Of a stretch of DNA of 64,000 bases, positions 35,465-43,738 are shown in pieces. Each line of letters begins with the position of its first letter. The stretch's first letter is position 1. The stretch is from Isosphaeraceae bacterium EP7 (GTDB lineage: Bacteria > Planctomycetota > Planctomycetia > Isosphaerales > Isosphaeraceae). The stretch covers positions 1,685,174-1,749,173 of the forward strand of contig CP151667.1 of assembly GCA_038400315.1 (NCBI GenBank), read 5' to 3'. The position numbers and the translations under genes were made by a program. A model generated the notes under the pieces. It searched no databases. It was not told the DNA's origin and saw only the letters and a list, made by a program, of their open reading frames with translations.

Positions 35465-36194
35465 CGGCGTTTCGGGCCTCCTCGACGGAGTTCTTCAAAG
35501 CGTGGATCGCCCCCATTAAGCGCTCGGTCGCCCTGATGAGTGTCGCATGGTCGCGGTCGTCCGCGGCATCGAAATCGGAGAGGTCCACGGCGGGCCCGTA
35601 CACGACCCTGGATTGCGAAGGGGCGATGAGGCAGGCGACGAACTCGTTGCTCTCGGGGGTCCCGTGGAGATAGGCCGGGATGACGGGGACCTTGGCCTTG
35701 AGGGCGAGATAGGCGACGCCGCTTCGACCCTCGCCGATGACCCGGCCGGACTGAGCGGTAATCTTGCCTTCGGGAAAGAGTGGGACGACCCGCCCGTCGG
35801 CCAGCGCCCGCAGCGCGGCGCGGGTGGCGCCCAGGTCGCGGCCGTCGCGTTTGACGGGGATGCAGCCCAGCAGCTTGCAGATGGGGTGGTAGAGCCGGTT
35901 GTCGTAGAACTCGCGGGCGATCATGAAGCCGAGCACGCGGCGGGCGCCGACCTGGAGCAGGAAATGGTCGATGGCGCTCGTGTGGTTGGCGATGAGAATC
36001 GCCGGTCCCCGGGCGGGCAGGGGGGCCTTCACGGTCGGGTCGAGGTGGTGCCAGAGGGTGCAGTAGGTGGCGTTGATCCACCAGATGAACGTGAGTAGGC
36101 CGTGGATCTCGGGCCGGGGCCGGACGCGGGGCATCATCAGCCGAGGGGCAAGGAGCATCCCTGCGCTGGCGACCAGAAGCGCGACGAGATCCAT
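35382..36194 (-). CDS. 1-acyl-sn-glycerol-3-phosphate acyltransferase (PlsC-like)
   Basis: This 270-residue membrane acyltransferase makes phosphatidic acid or a related acylated lipid at the inner membrane. The HX4D catalytic motif is NHTSAIDHFLLQ, the phosphate-binding motif FPEGKI, and VPVIPAYLHGT the fourth block. One N-terminal hydrophobic segment (LVALLVASAGMLLAP) anchors it. The C-terminal ~35 residues are Ala/Thr/Asp-rich and overlap the phosphotransferase gene. The only motif departure is Ile-Ala around the FPEG loop, within normal range. Its pairing with a small-molecule kinase suggests a polar-lipid or glycan modification step, but this is an inference from overlap alone. Confidence 0.87.
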   Translation of the reverse strand: MDLVALLVASAGMLLAPRLMMPRVRPRPEIHGLLTFIWWINATYCTLWHHLDPTVKAPLPARGPAILIANHTSAIDHFLLQVGARRVLGFMIAREFYDNRLYHPICKLLGCIPVKRDGRDLGATRAALRALADGRVVPLFPEGKITAQSGRVIGEGRSGVAYLALKAKVPVIPAYLHGTPESNEFVACLIAPSQSRVVYGPAVDLSDFDAADDRDHATLIRATERLMGAIHALKNSVEEARNADGDTPATARSDSGTPALSQDAPAAVTH

Positions 36195-36281
36195 GGAAAT
36201 CCGGGCTCCTCAAGGGTCTCGATCGTCAAGGGCGGCGGCCCCGCTAGGGGTCGTTGAAGCCCGGCGAGGCGCAGCACGAAA

Positions 36282-36300
36282 CCCCGCCTGATCGGCGGGG
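36282..36300 (-). terminator. Terminator of the PEP-CTERM gene
   Basis: On the minus strand CCCCGCC, a 5-nt loop and GGCGGGG are followed by TTTCG; arms lie at 36282-36288 and 36294-36300. It sits 43 bp after the PEP-CTERM protein stop and ahead of the PlsC gene. Confidence 0.7.
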
Positions 36301-36343
36301 CTTCTCGTCAGTTTATCCTACGGATGGCCCGGCGCGTCGTAAA

Positions 36344-37504
36344 TCAGGCGTCGCGGCGGAGGCTCAGCCGACGGCGGCCGCGAAGGCCCAGGGCCAGGCA
36401 GGCGACCGTCCAGCACAGGATGGTGGTGGGCTCGGGGACGGGGGCGGCCGACGAAGACGCATAGAGCTGGGCGGACGTGATGCTCGGCGCCACGTTCATG
36501 GTGAATCCCGAAGCGACGTTCTTGAAGTTCCGGCTGAGCAGGTCCTGCACCGCGGCGGCGCTGAAGACGGGGTCGGCGGCGTTCAGCAGCGTCGGGTCGG
36601 CGGAGCCCGAGTCGATGAACGTGCCGGTCGCGTCGTGGTGTTCGGCGATCCCGAAGGCGTGCATCATCTCGTGGGCAACGTTCTCTCCCACGGCGTCGGC
36701 AAGCTGCTTCGGGGACGTGGCACCGTGGAACTGATCGATGAAGGTCATCCCGTTGCCGCCGATCTGGGTCTCTCCGAGCTTATCGAGGACCGGGGTGCCT
36801 AGAGTCGCCGAGTCGGGGGTCGAGACGACGCTGAGCGTATGCGGGGCACCGGCGTTGGGGTCGAGGGTGAAGCTGGCCGGGACGCCGCTACGCTGATAGG
36901 CGGTGCTGACCCGATCGAGCACTTCCTGGGAGAACGCAGCTTGCTGGGCGGCGTTCGGAGTGTTGCCGCCATAGATGCTCTTGACCAGGCCGCTCTGGTA
37001 CCAGGGCTGGGCCGCGTAATTCGTCGAACTGCCGGGCTGAGCGAACGGCCCCGAGGTGAAGTTGATGAATCCGTCGGGGACCGAGGAACTCGAGGCGGAA
37101 CTGGCGGGAATGGACATCGGCAGAGCGACGGCGGGGGCAGCGGCCGGGGTGGAGATCACGGCGGCTGCCCCCGACGTCGCGGCCGGGGTCGTTCCGAGGC
37201 CGGGCGTCGTGGCCCATCGGCCCATGTTCTGCCAGTCGGGGGCGGAGGACGACGTGGCCACGGCGGCCGCGGCCGGAACCGTTGTCGGCTGGGCGATGTA
37301 AGGAGTGACGACGGTCGGGATGAGCGACGAGACCGTCGAAATCGGGGCGGAAGGGGCCAACTGCGCCGAGTTGAGCACGACTCCGCTGGCCGGGCTCCAG
37401 GTTGTCCAGCGCCAGGTGCCGTTGGTCAGTGCAGCCCCACGAGCCGGGAAGCCGACGGCAACCGCAGCGGCGAAGCCCAGAGCCAAGGTCTTGACGAAGG
37501 ACAT
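36344..37504 (-). CDS. PEP-CTERM protein with a metzincin-like zinc motif
   Basis: This 386-residue exported protein has a signal peptide (MSFVKTLALGFAAAVAVGFPARG), a low-complexity Ala/Ser/Thr/Pro region (about 50-160), and a matrixin-like domain. The zinc motif is HEMMHAFGIAEHH (278-290): HExxHxxG is intact, but the third His stands at +11/+12 from the first (H289/H290) instead of +10, where Glu288 sits. The C-terminus has the sorting signal: PVPEPTTI (356-363), a hydrophobic helix and a basic tail, so an exosortase elsewhere should process it. AGGAGG lies five bases before the ATG, inside a small hairpin loop. Proteolysis is plausible, but the shifted ligand leaves it unproven. Confidence 0.82.
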   Translation of the reverse strand: MSFVKTLALGFAAAVAVGFPARGAALTNGTWRWTTWSPASGVVLNSAQLAPSAPISTVSSLIPTVVTPYIAQPTTVPAAAAVATSSSAPDWQNMGRWATTPGLGTTPAATSGAAAVISTPAAAPAVALPMSIPASSASSSSVPDGFINFTSGPFAQPGSSTNYAAQPWYQSGLVKSIYGGNTPNAAQQAAFSQEVLDRVSTAYQRSGVPASFTLDPNAGAPHTLSVVSTPDSATLGTPVLDKLGETQIGGNGMTFIDQFHGATSPKQLADAVGENVAHEMMHAFGIAEHHDATGTFIDSGSADPTLLNAADPVFSAAAVQDLLSRNFKNVASGFTMNVAPSITSAQLYASSSAAPVPEPTTILCWTVACLALGLRGRRRLSLRRDA

Positions 37505-38277
37505 GCGAACCTCCTGTTCGGAGTGCGTAAATGGCACCATCCTGGCGCCATCTGGACCGCGGACTGGCCGTGCGTCCGGCCGAGGCGTTCCGATCACGGA
37601 TCGCCAAACATTCTTCCGACCAAACCTGATCGGCCCTGGAGCCGACGACTTCGTGGGTTGATCTGGGGAATACACCAACAGAGAGCAAGACATGCGCCAA
37701 AGCGATCATTTGCCCGAAGATTGCCTCGAAACAGGACGGTTTCAACGCCGATTTTGCGACACAATCCATGATTTTGATTCGATTTGAGGAAATCGAACGA
37801 TTCGACCCCGAATTCGATCCGAGATACGGCGTGGTCGGCAGTGATTGGCCCGAGGGTCGAAAGTTACAAAGAGGTGGTAAAAAGGGGTCGTAACGGCAGG
37901 TCATTCGGCAAAAACGACACAGCCAAACAAATCCTCAGGAGGAAAATGCAGGGTCTTTGACTCAAGTTTTCGCCGGGTGGTGGCGACGACCAATTTTCCA
38001 GGAGGCCATCAGACCCGAAAAGGTTACTAAGCGTCAACTGGCTCATCACTTGCGTCAAGCTAAGGGCCGGTCGAGATCGAATCCGAGCGTGGCATGACGC
38101 CCCCAGTAATCTCGCCCGGCATACGATTGAACTGGCCTGGAAATCGATTTGTCTGGCAGGCCTTTTGCTCAAGAGACACTCGACTGAAACCGACAGGCAC
38201 CGGCCCTTCGATGAGCTGGCGGTGCCCGGCGTAAGTCCAACCGATTTGTCCTTGTCTCAGACGTCCTGATTCTCAAT
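37505..38277. other. 773-bp AT-richer intergenic region
   Basis: This is the longest AT-richer stretch in the window, especially 37690-37880 and 37900-38050. It holds a CGAAC-CTCCT-GTTCG hairpin around the ribosome site of the PEP-CTERM gene (37506-37520) and the 8-bp inverted repeat at 37778-37797. A 102-codon frame on the minus strand has no ribosome site. I see no gene; promoters and possibly a small RNA may be here. Confidence 0.45.
37778..37797 (-). promoter_or_regulatory. 8-bp perfect inverted repeat
   Basis: TTCGATTT (37778-37785), GAGG, AAATCGAA (37790-37797) lies about 275 bp upstream of the PEP-CTERM gene in AT-rich DNA. It could be an operator or a weak terminator; nothing decides. 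Confidence 0.3.
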
Positions 38278-39153
38278 TCAGAGCTGAGTCGCGGATGTGG
38301 GCGATGACTGGACAACCGTGTTTCGAAGGGTACCGATGCCGTCGATCGACATGCGGATGATGTCGCCAGGGGTCAGCCCGAATTCATCGGGTGGGACGAC
38401 TCCGGTGCCTGTCAGGAGAATCGCCCCATCGGGGAAGGCGTTGTCGCGGGAGAGCCAGCCGATCAGTTCGTCGAAGGTTCGCTTCATCTTGGCCGCCGAG
38501 GTTTCAGACTGGACGACGATCGCGCCGGCTCGCTCGATCTCAAGGCGAATGCCGATCTCGGCAACGGCGGGCATCCCCTCCGCGAGCGTGATGACGGGGC
38601 CGAGGCCACAGCATGCATCGTGGACCTTGGCTTGCGGCAAGTAGAGCGGATTCTCCCCCTCAATGTCGCGCGCACTGACGTCATTGCCGATCGTGAAGCC
38701 GACGAGCCGCATGGTAGGCGACAGGACGAGCGCCAGCTCGGGCTCGGGAACACTCCAGCGCGAATCGCTCCGCACGCGGATGGCCTGGTCGTGGCCGATG
38801 ACGCGCCTGGCGTTCGCCTTGAAGAAGAGCTCGGGACGAGGAGCCCTGTACACGAGGTCATAGAAGCTGGCGGCCTTCTCCGACTCCTCTTCGCGCGCAA
38901 TTTTGCTGCGTTCGTAGGTGACCCCGGCGCCCCAGACCTCCTGGTCGTCGATCGGTGCCAGCAGCTCCACCTGGTCGAGCGATAAGGTGACGCCCGCAGG
39001 CACGTGCGCCCGTGCGTATGAGGCGGGGTCATCGGAGTGGAGCACGTCGGCGAGGCGTCCCGCATCCGGGGCGAGAGGGCGGACGACCGACTCCTCGACG
39101 ATGCCAACGCGCGGGGACGGGTCCGACTTGGTCCGAAATCTAGCGAGCTTCAT
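38278..39153 (-). CDS. Fumarylacetoacetate hydrolase (FAH) family protein
   Basis: This 291-residue protein belongs to the FAH fold, whose members hydrolyse or isomerise 2-oxo-diacids and dehydrate sugar acids. Family marks are [10 protein letters not shown] (metal-binding Glu residues), [21 protein letters not shown] (Asp/Lys active-site block) and [15 protein letters not shown] near the C-terminus. The N-terminal part ([20 protein letters not shown]) is the usual small domain. By sequence flavour it is close to 2-keto-3-deoxy-arabinonate/xylonate dehydratase-like members rather than true fumarylacetoacetase, but the substrate is not certain. It has no metabolic neighbour; the next gene is an acyl carrier protein on the other strand. 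Confidence 0.87.
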   Translation of the reverse strand: MKLARFRTKSDPSPRVGIVEESVVRPLAPDAGRLADVLHSDDPASYARAHVPAGVTLSLDQVELLAPIDDQEVWGAGVTYERSKIAREEESEKAASFYDLVYRAPRPELFFKANARRVIGHDQAIRVRSDSRWSVPEPELALVLSPTMRLVGFTIGNDVSARDIEGENPLYLPQAKVHDACCGLGPVITLAEGMPAVAEIGIRLEIERAGAIVVQSETSAAKMKRTFDELIGWLSRDNAFPDGAILLTGTGVVPPDEFGLTPGDIIRMSIDGIGTLRNTVVQSSPTSATQL

Positions 39154-39439
39154 CGCGGTTCCGATCCAGCTTGGTTTCGTCGAGGTCTCGACGGGCAGGG
39201 GGGCGGTTGGGTCGCCTCGGCCACCAAACTAGACCGTCTCCCGGCGCGACCGTCAACGGCCGGGCGAACTTGCGGCGACCGTGATGTCGTCCCCGAATTC
39301 AAGTTCAAGGTTGCACGGGCCGATTGAATCAGTGGTGCCGGGTGCGACAGCCCGAGGGACGGCTCGCCTTCGAGGCTCGACGTTCAAGGGATCGCGATGG
39401 TCATCGAGACGGCGTCAGGAAATCCAGGGAGGCGGTCCC

Positions 39440-39700
39440 ATGAACGAAGCATCCCCCGCGATGGTCGCCCAGGTCGCCGAGATCGTCCGACTCGTCGGCA
39501 AGCTCGCTCCCGAGACCAAGGTTTCGTCCGAGTCGAGATTGTCCGAAGACTTCGGGATCGACTCGCTCGACCAGGTCTCGATCCTGATGAAGATCGAGGA
39601 TTCGTTCGGGCTCGAGATCAATGACGACGACGTCTCGGGCCTCCAGACGGTCGGCGAGCTGGCCGATCATGTGGCGCGGACGAAGGCGGCGGCGGCCTGA
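39440..39700 (+). CDS. Acyl carrier protein
   Basis: This 86-residue four-helix acyl carrier protein has the phosphopantetheine attachment site Ser42 in FGIDSLDQVS. Flanking helices (VAQVAEIVRLVGKL, LMKIEDSFGLEINDDD and LQTVGELADHVART) are normal. AGGGAGG lies upstream of the ATG. It differs from a housekeeping AcpP (more hydrophobic first helix, DQVSIL after the serine), and no fab genes flank it. Forty-nine bases downstream is an LpxL-like acyltransferase, so it most likely serves as dedicated acyl donor for that enzyme. The condensing enzyme at 20380 is a possible but distant partner. Confidence 0.9.
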   Translation: MNEASPAMVAQVAEIVRLVGKLAPETKVSSESRLSEDFGIDSLDQVSILMKIEDSFGLEINDDDVSGLQTVGELADHVARTKAAAA

Positions 39701-39749
39701 GAGCGTGGCATGGAAGTCGGACTCGTTCGATCGATCGGGGAGTGGCTGG

Positions 39750-40667
39750 ATGAGGCGTCGCCTACATAATTTCCGCAAGGCCATGCTGAAGTTGGCCCTC
39801 CCCCTGATCAGGCGACTTCCTCCGCAATCCGCCACCCGGGCGCTTGCGCAAATCGGCCACGTCGAATACGCGATGTCGAAGAAGTTCCGGCATCGGTTCG
39901 ACACCGCCATCCAGCACGGGGCCATCCATTTCGGGGCGACATGGGACCCGTCGAGCCTTGGCCCTTCGCTCGCCGGTCGTCAGATTCTCGGTCGTTCTTA
40001 TGATCTCCTGCTCGACGGGATGGATGACGAGACCGTTGCCCCCCTGATCGCCGTCGAGGGGCGTGAGATCCTCGACCGGGCGCTGGCCGGCGGGCGTGGC
40101 GTGATCCTGCTGATCAGCCACTTCGGGTCGAACGTCATCCCGACTCACTGGCTCTATCGCAACGACTATCCGGTCCGCTGGCTCACCGAGCGGCCTCGCC
40201 ACCTGTCCGATTACATGAATCGGAAGCTGGAGGTCGAGGGCCAGCGCGAGCTGTTCCTGTCGAGGCGTGCGACCCCATCGGAAGGGGCGGCAACAGTCCG
40301 TCGCGCAGCCAAAGCGTTGCGAGCGAACATGATCCTGAAGGTCGCCTGCGACGTGCGATGGCAGGGGCCGAGTTCCGTCCCCGCGCGGTTCCTGGGCCAA
40401 GACCTGACGTTCGCCGCGACCTGGGTGCGACTCGCCGCGATGACCGGTGCGCCGGTCGTCCAGTCCTTCGGCCGGATCGCCGACGACGGGAACTACGCCA
40501 TCGAGTTCCTCCCCGAGTGGAACGTCCCCACGACCGGCTCGAAAGAAGACGAAGCGGCCATCTGGGTCCAGCACGCGCTCGACCGGATCGAAGAACGCGT
40601 TGGCGTGCATCCGGCAGACAGCAACGACTATTTCTTCTGGCGAGAAGAGACCCTGGCCGGGGCCTGA
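39750..40667 (+). CDS. LpxL/HtrB-like lipid acyltransferase
   Basis: This 305-residue protein resembles lipid A (lauroyl/myristoyl) acyltransferases: a basic N-terminus, the core GGRGVILLISHFGSNVIPTHWL, then WLTERPRH, and VVQSFGRIADDGNYAIEFLPEW near the C-terminus. In LpxL enzymes the catalytic motif is HxxxxE (HFGNWE-like); here it is H124-FGSN-V129, so the acidic partner is missing. Either the enzyme uses another residue or it has another role. The ATG at 39750 is chosen for GGGGAG seven bases upstream; ATG 39783 is an alternative. It follows the acyl carrier protein gene by 49 bp, which suggests ACP-linked donor chains. Confidence 0.75.
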   Translation: MRRRLHNFRKAMLKLALPLIRRLPPQSATRALAQIGHVEYAMSKKFRHRFDTAIQHGAIHFGATWDPSSLGPSLAGRQILGRSYDLLLDGMDDETVAPLIAVEGREILDRALAGGRGVILLISHFGSNVIPTHWLYRNDYPVRWLTERPRHLSDYMNRKLEVEGQRELFLSRRATPSEGAATVRRAAKALRANMILKVACDVRWQGPSSVPARFLGQDLTFAATWVRLAAMTGAPVVQSFGRIADDGNYAIEFLPEWNVPTTGSKEDEAAIWVQHALDRIEERVGVHPADSNDYFFWREETLAGA

Positions 40668-40791
40668 GCGCGGCCCGGATGTCGGCTTGACCTTGCCGGC
40701 CCGGGGCGAAAGGGGTAGACCACCGCCTCGCCCGGCGTGAGCCGAGACTTGGCGCCACTGCCCCGGCGCGCCCGTATCGGGTCCCTCTCCC

Positions 40792-42261
40792 ATGATCTCA
40801 ACGTCGAGATTCGCCAAAGTTTGGCCCTGGCTCGTCCTCCTGCTGGCCATGGCGCCGGCGATCTGGCACTTTGTCGACTTCCCCGACGACCTCGACGGGG
40901 AATATCCGTCGATCCTCCGGCCGACCTTCAGCGCCCGGCCGCCGTCGGCCTACCGCCTGGCCGAGCCCGGCGACACGATCGACCGGGTGGGCATCTACGC
41001 GTCGGCCGCGGGCCTGGTCCTGACCGCGTTCGGATGGGGATTTGCCTGGCGTAACGGGACCCGCACGGGGCTCTGGCCGGCCTCGTTCGCGGTGCTGCTG
41101 GCCGCGGGCTGGCACGCGTCAAACCCGATGCCCACGGCCGACGGCTGGCACGGCCTGGGATGGGCCGCGTTGCTCGATCCGGCCGCCCCGATCGGCCTGC
41201 GGATCGGGCTCGGCCTGGCCGCGGTCGTGCTCATCACTGTGGCGGCCGTTTCCGCCCACACATCGCGGCCGGATCGGCTCAAGCCGGGGGTGGCGTCGCT
41301 CGGACTCGTCGGCCTCGGCCTGATGATTCTCCGCGTGCTGAACATGCCCGACGTCGAGCCGCTGGGCTACTGGCCGCGCTGGTGCTTCGCCTGGGGCCTG
41401 ATCGCCTGGGACCTTTCGCTGCTCAAGAGCCTCCCGGCGATTTCCCTCGTCGGAAAGAAGGCGCGTTGGGGCCTCGCGGTGGCGGGCCCAGTCGGCTGGG
41501 TCGTGCTGGTGCTGGCGGGAATCCAGCTCTCGTGGTATCACCGCCCGCTATCCCGGCTCAAGGAGATCGTGCCGGGTGCGATTTATATCAGCGCGATGCC
41601 CACGTATCGAGGTCTGGAAATCGCCCAGGAGCGGCACAAGTTCAAGACGATCATCAACCTCTTCGCCGAGGACACGCCCCGGCGTAGCCCGATCTTGCCG
41701 CAGGAGCTGAAGTTCGTCCGAGAGAACGGGATCGCCTACTACAACAGCCCGGCCGATGCGTCGAAGTCGGACGAGTTCCTGGACATGACGCTGGCCCTGG
41801 CCCGCGATCCCGCGGCCTGGCCGATCCTGGTCCATTGCCACGGCTGCATGGATCGGACGCCCGCCTGGGTGGGGATCTACAAGTTCGTGGTGCAGGGGAA
41901 GCCGCTCGACGGGATCTTCCGGGAGATCGAGGCCCATCGGGGACATCGACCCAAGGCATCGGTGACCTTGCTGTATAATCGTGTCCTCCCTCCGCGAGCC
42001 CCCGGGCAATACGCCGAAGATCCGACGGCGCCGATCCTCCGCGAGATCGCGCACGGGATCGTCGATCCTCACGACGCGGCGATCGCCTCGAACGAGGGGC
42101 CGAAGGCGAACCCGCGGCTGGCCCGCGGTGTCCCTGGTGCGGCCCACTCACCCGGGAAACTTGACGGGTCTCCGGATCAGGCTAAAGTTCCCCAAGATGC
42201 CGCAACAGTCCCCAACCGCGAGTCCTCAGGGCACCATGACACCCCGAATCCCGTTCAGTGA
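40792..42261 (+). CDS. Multi-spanning membrane protein with dual-specificity phosphatase domain
   Basis: This 489-residue protein has an N-terminal membrane part with about six helices (WPWLVLLLAMAPAIWHF, LVLTAFGWGFAW, ASFAVLLAAGWHA, and so on up to about residue 245) and a cytoplasmic or periplasmic phosphatase domain (about 255-400). The catalytic loop is HCHGCMDRT (348-356), a proper CX5R P-loop with C349 and R355; the upstream YYNSPADASKSDEF contains candidate general-acid Asp. The ~90-residue tail is low complexity and its end overlaps the next gene's start. Such phosphatases act on phosphotyrosine or phosphoinositide-like lipids. Its place after lipid acyltransferase genes hints at a lipid phosphate substrate, which is inference. 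Confidence 0.8.
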   Translation: MISTSRFAKVWPWLVLLLAMAPAIWHFVDFPDDLDGEYPSILRPTFSARPPSAYRLAEPGDTIDRVGIYASAAGLVLTAFGWGFAWRNGTRTGLWPASFAVLLAAGWHASNPMPTADGWHGLGWAALLDPAAPIGLRIGLGLAAVVLITVAAVSAHTSRPDRLKPGVASLGLVGLGLMILRVLNMPDVEPLGYWPRWCFAWGLIAWDLSLLKSLPAISLVGKKARWGLAVAGPVGWVVLVLAGIQLSWYHRPLSRLKEIVPGAIYISAMPTYRGLEIAQERHKFKTIINLFAEDTPRRSPILPQELKFVRENGIAYYNSPADASKSDEFLDMTLALARDPAAWPILVHCHGCMDRTPAWVGIYKFVVQGKPLDGIFREIEAHRGHRPKASVTLLYNRVLPPRAPGQYAEDPTAPILREIAHGIVDPHDAAIASNEGPKANPRLARGVPGAAHSPGKLDGSPDQAKVPQDAATVPNRESSGHHDTPNPVQ

Positions 42262-43522
42262 CGCGGCAAACCGGACCTCACCGCCGGCCATCAGCGAACT
42301 CATGCAGGTGGCACTCGCCAATCCGGGACTGATTTCCCTGGCCGCCGGATTCGTCGACCAGGGGTCACTCCCGGTCGGGCCGGTCGCCGAGGCGATCGCC
42401 TCCATCGCGGCCGACCCGGTCGAGTCCAGGCGTGCGTTGCAGTACGGGACCACCGCGGGGGATCGAGGCCTGAGGTCGCAGATCGTTGGGCTGCTTGAGC
42501 GGAGCGAAGGGGTGAAGCCCGGCACCTACGCCTCGGCGCACGACCGGATCCTGATCACGACCGGCTCGCAACAACTGCTCTATCTGGTGGCCGAGGCCCT
42601 GATCAATCCCGGCGACATCGTGATCGTCGAGGCGCCCACGTATTTCGTCTATCTGGGCGTTCTCGAGACCCAGGGAGCCAGGGCCGTCGGCGTGCCGATC
42701 GATGACGGCGGAATGCGGCTCGACGCTCTCGAGCAGACGCTCGTCGAGATTGAAGCCCGCGGCGAGCTGGATCGGGTCAAGCTGATCTACACGATCAGCG
42801 AGCACTCGAACCCCTCGGGCATCAGCCTTGCGGCCGACCGGCGAGGGCCTCTGGTCGAGCTGGCGAAACGCTGGTCGAAACGCCACCAGATCTTGATCCT
42901 CGAAGACGTGGCCTATCGCGGGGTCTGCTTCGACGGTCACGAGGCGCCGAGCGTCTGGAGCCATGATCCCGAGGGTGAGACGGTCATCCTCGCCCGTTCG
43001 TTCAGCAAGACATTCAGCCCCGGCCTGAAGACCGGCTTCGGCGTGCTGCCTCCCGCACTTCACGCGGTGGTTCACCGGCTCAAGGGGAACCACGACTTCG
43101 GATCGTCGCACCTCAATCAGCAGATCCTCGACCACGTCCTTGCCAGCGGCACGTTCGACCGGCACCTCGCGAAGCTGGTGGCGATGTATCGCCGCAAGCG
43201 GGACGTGATGCTGGGTGCACTTGAAACCTACTTCGGCGGGGCGGATTCCGGGGTCAGCTGGACGCATCCGCACGGCGGGCTCTTCGTCTGGCTCACGGCC
43301 CCCGAAGGGGTCGACACCGGGCCGCACGGCTCGTTCTTCGCCCGCTGCCTTGAGCGCGGGGTGCTGTACGTGCCCGGCTCGTATTGTTATGCGGCCGAGG
43401 GGAGCCCAGCCCCCACCAACCAGGCCAGGCTTTGCTTCGGCGTTCCGGGTGAGACCGAGCTCAAAGAGGGAATTCGCCGGCTGTCGGCGGCGATGTCCGA
43501 TTGCCTGATCGAGACGGTCTGA
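42236..43522 (+). CDS. PLP-dependent aminotransferase, LysN/2-aminoadipate type
   Basis: This 428-residue fold-type I aminotransferase matches LysN/MocR-like aminotransferases without a DNA-binding domain. The N-terminal ISLAAGFVDQGSLP is typical, NPSG (192-195) binds the cofactor phosphate side, LEDVAYRGV carries the conserved Asp-Tyr, and K258 in ARSFSKTFSPGLKTGF is the PLP lysine. Family members act on 2-aminoadipate, kynurenine or branched aromatic amino acids. The ATG at 42236 is chosen (another in frame at 42197); both overlap the phosphatase gene end by 26 or 65 bp, so translation is probably coupled. The next gene, an Lpt permease, starts about 215 bp downstream. Confidence 0.88.
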   Translation: MTPRIPFSDAANRTSPPAISELMQVALANPGLISLAAGFVDQGSLPVGPVAEAIASIAADPVESRRALQYGTTAGDRGLRSQIVGLLERSEGVKPGTYASAHDRILITTGSQQLLYLVAEALINPGDIVIVEAPTYFVYLGVLETQGARAVGVPIDDGGMRLDALEQTLVEIEARGELDRVKLIYTISEHSNPSGISLAADRRGPLVELAKRWSKRHQILILEDVAYRGVCFDGHEAPSVWSHDPEGETVILARSFSKTFSPGLKTGFGVLPPALHAVVHRLKGNHDFGSSHLNQQILDHVLASGTFDRHLAKLVAMYRRKRDVMLGALETYFGGADSGVSWTHPHGGLFVWLTAPEGVDTGPHGSFFARCLERGVLYVPGSYCYAAEGSPAPTNQARLCFGVPGETELKEGIRRLSAAMSDCLIETV

Positions 43523-43738
43523 GGTTCCCGGGGTCGTCTCGGGGATGGCCTCCAGCCGATAACCCATCCATGTGGCTTCGAGCTGGGAATTCCTCTCGAC
43601 CGTTTCGGCCCGACGTGGCATTCTGTGCGCGACATGCGCCCCCTCCGAGGGATCGGAGTGGGGCACGGTCACGAGCCTGGACGACCTGTGGCAGGGATGC
43701 GAGGGTTGCCCGTGATCTGGGGTAGTGCACACGGCCTG

